From Gemmata massiliana (GTDB lineage Bacteria > Planctomycetota > Planctomycetia > Gemmatales > Gemmataceae), in contig HG799463.1 in the NCBI GenBank assembly GCA_000531095.1, positions 475,527 through 539,526 on the forward strand: 64,000 bases of DNA, written 5' to 3'. Positions 61,031 to 64,000 of this stretch are shown here, piece by piece. A program made the translations under genes and the position numbers. The notes under the pieces were generated by a model. It was not told where the DNA came from and made no database searches. It worked only from the letters and a program-made list of their open reading frames with translations. Each line of letters starts with the position of its first letter. The stretch's first letter is position 1.

Positions 61031-61613
61031 CGGCCGGCCGCCTCTTTAGTTGCGCGCGCACCGCCGCGAACCGCTCTCGGGTATTCCCGGGTTCGGCCGC
61101 GGCGTTCGGCGTAACAGCTGCGCGTTTTGTCGTCCTGAAGGTCGCGCGCCCTGGGACTGCCCCACCGTCATAGTCGGGTTCTTCCAACGAGATCGGGTCC
61201 GTGACCTCTTCTTCGCCCTCGGCCGAAGTGGGCAACGGGCCGATGGTGAGTGCCGAGCCCGCGGTGGTCCGGTACAGCCCGCCGTTGCGCAGGCGCTGGG
61301 CCTCGCGCCGGCACTCCGAGCGGAGCCAGGTCGCGGCGAACCCGCGGAACGCGCCGAACAGATCGCCGGTGGGCGGCAAACGGGATTCGTCGAACCGCCC
61401 CATGAGCATCGTGAGCGTGACGAGCGCGCAGCCCTCCAGTTCGAGCTCCTCCTCGGACCCGATCGCGAACCCGAAGTCGGCGCGCACGCCCCGCGCGATC
61501 CCGCGCGCCCAGGCGATGTGGTCGCCCGCATCGATGCGCAGTTCGCGCGAGCCGGTCCGGGGTTCGGGTTGGGTGGACGCGCGAACTGCGCGCAGTTTGG
61601 AAATCATCGGCAT
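61008..61613 (-). CDS. Sigma-70 region 2-like protein
   Basis: A 201-residue protein. The segment ELEGCALVTLTMLMGRFDES, then DLFGAFRGFAATWLRSECRR and EAQRLRNGG, resembles sigma factor regions 2.1-2.4 (helical core-binding and -10 recognition). Region 4 is not seen: the C-terminal part is acidic then basic and of low complexity. It could be a degenerate sigma factor or a phage late-gene activator. The start is ATG 61613 or 61607. It is the right-most gene that still fits the element. Confidence 0.5.
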   Translation of the reverse strand: MPMISKLRAVRASTQPEPRTGSRELRIDAGDHIAWARGIARGVRADFGFAIGSEEELELEGCALVTLTMLMGRFDESRLPPTGDLFGAFRGFAATWLRSECRREAQRLRNGGLYRTTAGSALTIGPLPTSAEGEEEVTDPISLEEPDYDGGAVPGRATFRTTKRAAVTPNAAAEPGNTRERFAAVRAQLKRRPAVTPGSGT

Positions 61614-61851
61614 AGCTGCAATCCCGAAATGTGAATCTGCGCACACCGTTCCCGCGATTCGCGCTTGCTGCGCGCGAGTTGTGTGTGGTGCCGTTCACCA
61701 GCGCCGAGAGCGCTGTGTGGTGGTGGGCGATATTAGCGAATGGCAAAAGCCGGCGCGATGTGAGTAGCGCCGGGAAATGGAACCGACCTGATCCGCGAGA
61801 CGGTTCGCTTCTGGATCGTTACTCGGAGGCGCCCTACACCGTGAGCTAACC

Positions 61852-62349
61852 TCACTTCGCGCGCGGGAGCTTCTCGAACTCGGGTTCCGGGATCAGTTTC
61901 GCGGTTTCGGCGTCGGCCAGCAGCACGCAGCGCAGACCGTCGGCGCCCGGGATCCGCTCCCAGGCCAGAGCGGTGCCGGTCGGGTTCGGGACGCGCGCGA
62001 GGTCCACGCCCCACAGGACCACCGGCGGCTGGTCGTCGCGGCGCCCGCGCCACATGCCGATCAGCTCGTGGAAGTCGTCCGCGGTTGGTGGAGTTTTCGC
62101 CCGCGCGAGGTGGTTCCGGTACACGCGGCCGATCGAGCGCAACGTTTCTAGCGTACCGTCGGTCTGGACCTGCGCGAGCCGCTCGGCCCGTTGCGCCCGC
62201 CGCGCGGCGGGCCCGGACCGCACCTGTTCGGCGGATTGGGTCATCTCGTCCACACCGCCGCGGCGCTTGGTGCCCGGGAGCAGAAAGATGGCCAGAGTGA
62301 TCGCGAGTCCGACGGCCGCGAACCACGCGATCTCGCGCACCCAGCTCAT
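61852..62349 (-). CDS. Membrane-anchored hypothetical protein
   Basis: A 165-residue protein with one N-terminal transmembrane helix (IAWFAAVGLAITLAIFLLPG), then a basic, Arg-rich linker and a conserved-looking domain (LRSIGRVYRNHLARAKTPPT; WRGRRDDQPPVVLWGVDLAR; CVLLADAETAKLIPEPEFEK). GGAGGGG places the start firmly at ATG 62349. The pattern is seen in planctomycete proteins of unknown function. Host-type gene. Confidence 0.72.
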   Translation of the reverse strand: MSWVREIAWFAAVGLAITLAIFLLPGTKRRGGVDEMTQSAEQVRSGPAARRAQRAERLAQVQTDGTLETLRSIGRVYRNHLARAKTPPTADDFHELIGMWRGRRDDQPPVVLWGVDLARVPNPTGTALAWERIPGADGLRCVLLADAETAKLIPEPEFEKLPRAK

Positions 62350-62823
62350 GGCGCCCCTCCGGTAAGGTCGGGCGAACGGCATCGCGGAACGGCCCGGTGC
62401 ATTGTGGGTGTGATGGGAGCGCTCGGGCCGCGGTACCATTGTATCGCGCCCGCACGATTGTCGCGTACTCGGGAACACATCGGACCGCCCGCGGCCTTAC
62501 GCTGTGGCCTTAAGCGAATCTTCCACACCGCGCACGATGCCGACGAATTTATCGGCACCTTGGCCCGCGGGTTGCAAGTCGGCGCGCGCCGGGTTCCGTG
62601 AAGGTCCGCGGGTCTTCTTCAGGCGCTCTCGGCGTAGACACAAAGCATTGCACCATCAGCGACTCATATCGCGCGCGCCGCATCGCGTCCGAAACAAATT
62701 GAATAAGCCATGAAGTTGGTGTTAATCGATCTTGAGACCACTTGCATTAGCTGTTCGGCAAAATTAGCATACGCCACGTCCACTCGCCCGTTAGCCCACT
62801 CTTTCCTAACTGCGAGGTCTCAG
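62350..62823. other. Gene-free stretch
   Basis: No supported gene and no strong repeat. It presumably contains the divergent promoters for the membrane-anchored protein (leftward) and the exported protein (rightward). Confidence 0.45.
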
Positions 62824-63735
62824 ATGGCTCTCTCCAATCGTCGTCGGTTGAGTGTCGATCGCCTGGACGACCGCATCATGCCGGCGGTCCTGATCAACGA
62901 GGTTCTGGTCAACCCGCCGGGCTCCCCGGACAGCCCGACGGAGTACGTCGAAGTGCGCGTAACGGCGGGCAGCGCGCTCAGCCAGTTGAACAATCTCTAC
63001 ATCGTGGCGCTGGAAGGGGAAAAGCCGGGCACCGGGTCGTCGGACCCGGGGTCCGTGGACCTGGCCTACAAGCTCACGGCAACGGACATCGCGAACTTCA
63101 AATCGAAGTTCGATGCCGATAACAACAACATCGCCGACGCGGGCGGGATCATCCTGCTGACCGGGACCGGGCACGGGTACACCAATGCCGCCTCGACCTC
63201 GGTCGTCATCACGATCCCCGAGCTGACCGCCGGCAGCAGCTACAAGGGCCTGGAAAACGGGGCCAGCAGCTTCGTGCTCCTCACCTACGCCGGCACACTG
63301 CAAGCGGACCTGGACACCAACGGCTCGCTGGGCAGCGGCGCCGACGGCGACGGTGTACTCGACGCGATCGCGGGCGTGGCCTACCTCGACGGCGTCGGCT
63401 ACCTCGATAAGGAAAACTCGGGCGATTTCGTCTACGGCGCCAAGATCCCCTTCGACGCCGACTTCACCCCGGACATTCTCGTTCGGGACAGCAGCTACAC
63501 GACCCAGGCGTTCTCGGGCGTCGCGGGCGCGGCCGGGGCGAACTCGACCGCGGTCGCCGGCAACTGGTACGCCGCCGAGCTCGTCCCGACGCGCTTGGGT
63601 GTGACCACCGACTGGAACAGCGACGGCCTGCAGGACGGCGCGAACTGGCAAATCGATACGACCGCGTCCACGACCTTCGGCACCTTCCCCGCCGGGACCA
63701 ACCAGACCACCGCGGGGGCGGCCAACCTAGCGTAA
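62824..63735 (+). CDS. Exported lamin-tail-like surface protein
   Basis: A 303-residue protein with the planctomycete N-terminal sorting motif RRRLSVDRLDDRIMPA directly after the start, as in the protein at 11305. VLINEVLVNPPGSPDSPTEY begins a lamin-tail-domain-like fold (INE-x-x-x-N-P...E-Y-V-E). The remainder is Gly/Ser/Thr-rich beta (AGGIILLTGTGHGYTNAA). ATG 62824 has GAGGT upstream. Probably a cell-surface structural or binding protein. Confidence 0.8.
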   Translation: MALSNRRRLSVDRLDDRIMPAVLINEVLVNPPGSPDSPTEYVEVRVTAGSALSQLNNLYIVALEGEKPGTGSSDPGSVDLAYKLTATDIANFKSKFDADNNNIADAGGIILLTGTGHGYTNAASTSVVITIPELTAGSSYKGLENGASSFVLLTYAGTLQADLDTNGSLGSGADGDGVLDAIAGVAYLDGVGYLDKENSGDFVYGAKIPFDADFTPDILVRDSSYTTQAFSGVAGAAGANSTAVAGNWYAAELVPTRLGVTTDWNSDGLQDGANWQIDTTASTTFGTFPAGTNQTTAGAANLA

Positions 63736-63757
63736 CGAAAAGCACCTTCTAGCAGTC

Positions 63758-63790
63758 GCCTGTCCCCCGGAGCCGGCTCCGGGGGCAGGC
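63758..63790 (+). terminator. Hairpin after the lamin-tail-like gene
   Basis: A GC-rich palindrome: GCCTGTCCCCCGGAGC pairs with GCTCCGGGGGCAGGC with one bulge; AATTGCTATTG follows. It lies 22 bases after the stop codon and before the next promoter. Confidence 0.65.
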
Positions 63791-63842
63791 AATTGCTATT
63801 GCGCCCGATCTCTTCCCCACTGATCCCAATACGGTACCACCC

Positions 63843-64000
63843 ATGCCTACCACAGCCCCCACCCGCCGCGCCTTCACGCTGATCGAACTCCTCGTCGTCA
63901 TCGCGATCATTGCCGTCCTCATTGGCCTGTTACTCCCCGCGGTCCAGAAGGTGCGCGAGGCGGCGGCGCGACTGAAGTGTACGAACAATCTCAAACAATT
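63843..64000 (+). CDS. DUF1559 pilin-like protein, 5' part
   Basis: The first 52 codons of a gene cut by the window end. It reads [20 protein letters not shown], then [20 protein letters not shown], the classic planctomycete prepilin-like leader and helix (R-R[11 protein letters not shown]), followed by KCTNNLKQ as in all DUF1559 proteins. This is the second DUF1559 gene in the window, and its leader is closer to consensus than the one at 7525. Confidence 0.92.
   Translation, partial: MPTTAPTRRAFTLIELLVVIAIIAVLIGLLLPAVQKVREAAARLKCTNNLKQ

Larger units (their letters stand above)
13081..61613. mobile_element. Phage-derived region (prophage-like), interrupted
   Basis: It contains ParB, primase-helicase, S24 repressor, terminase, portal, protease, capsid, head completion, tail tube, G/GT chaperones, tape measure, fibre and spike genes in the normal order of a siphovirus. 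The boundaries are set by the outermost phage-like genes, not by attachment sites, which I could not find. No integrase, holin or conventional endolysin was recognised. Non-phage genes interrupt it at 19.4-23.6 kb and 30.2-38.8 kb. Confidence 0.8.

Noticed and set aside
13081-61613. Integrase and attachment sites for the phage-derived region
   Set aside because: No tyrosine or serine recombinase pattern and no tRNA gene or direct repeat at the borders could be supported.

Overview
The window looks like chromosome of a planctomycete of the Gemmata lineage (Gemmataceae). It is very GC-rich. It carries several hallmarks of that group: two pilin-like DUF1559 proteins (one with the C-terminal H-X9-DG signature), a TIGR02996 protein, a TIGR03067 protein, a DUF1580-like protein, exported proteins that begin with the planctomycete sorting motif (L-x-x-D/E-x-L-D/E-x-R), and the 'RKLRLLAASCCRR...HVRGCWVVDLVLGKE' paralogue family. 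The chromosome is also packed with palindromic interspersed repeats. I saw no rRNA, tRNA, CRISPR array, transposase or integrase.

Layout. 1-13 kb is host accessory DNA: a beta-carbonic anhydrase, a P-loop kinase, a SUKH protein, a Tat-exported Gfo/Idh/MocA oxidoreductase, an exported protein paired with a DUF1559 protein, a short HPF/RaiA-like protein, and a large exported matrixin-like protein. 13.1-61.6 kb holds a phage-derived region without a visible integrase. Its leftward replication operon (DUF1580, two small proteins, primase-helicase) runs from a promoter/operator switch at 18.6 kb, opposite a LexA/CI-like S24 repressor. ParB and a 40-bp inverted repeat lie beyond the primase. The morphogenesis module follows: terminase small and large subunits, portal, prohead protease, decoration protein, major capsid, head-completion genes, tail tube, tail chaperones G/GT with a GGGAAAA -1 slippery site, tape measure, tail proteins, a Cys/Thr-rich fibre, glycan-modifying enzymes and a beta-helix spike.

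That module is interrupted by non-phage genes. Between repressor and terminase lie a POTRA protein, a MOSC protein, a hybrid histidine kinase and a TIGR03067 protein. Between portal and protease lies an accessory island: a NACHT-like NTPase with pentapeptide repeats, ilvA, a GNAT enzyme, HigBA, and a Ser/Thr kinase with leucine-rich repeats. This suggests either an old, partly domesticated prophage or a hotspot for cargo and defence genes. Three apparent frameshifts (protease, fibre, glycosyltransferase) sit in G/C-rich tracts and could be decay or sequencing error.

The most unusual region is 47.5-50.6 kb. Five opposite-strand genes for small secreted proteins alternate between two subtypes. 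They are interleaved with partial copies of the 3' end of the adjacent tail gene, forming a duplicated two-unit block; one unit contains a 161-bp MITE flanked by a TA duplication. The secreted proteins share a motif with head-completion proteins encoded 5 kb upstream, so they may be secreted derivatives of a phage structural fold.

61.8-64 kb returns to host DNA: a membrane-anchored protein, an exported lamin-tail-like protein and the 5' end of a DUF1559 gene.
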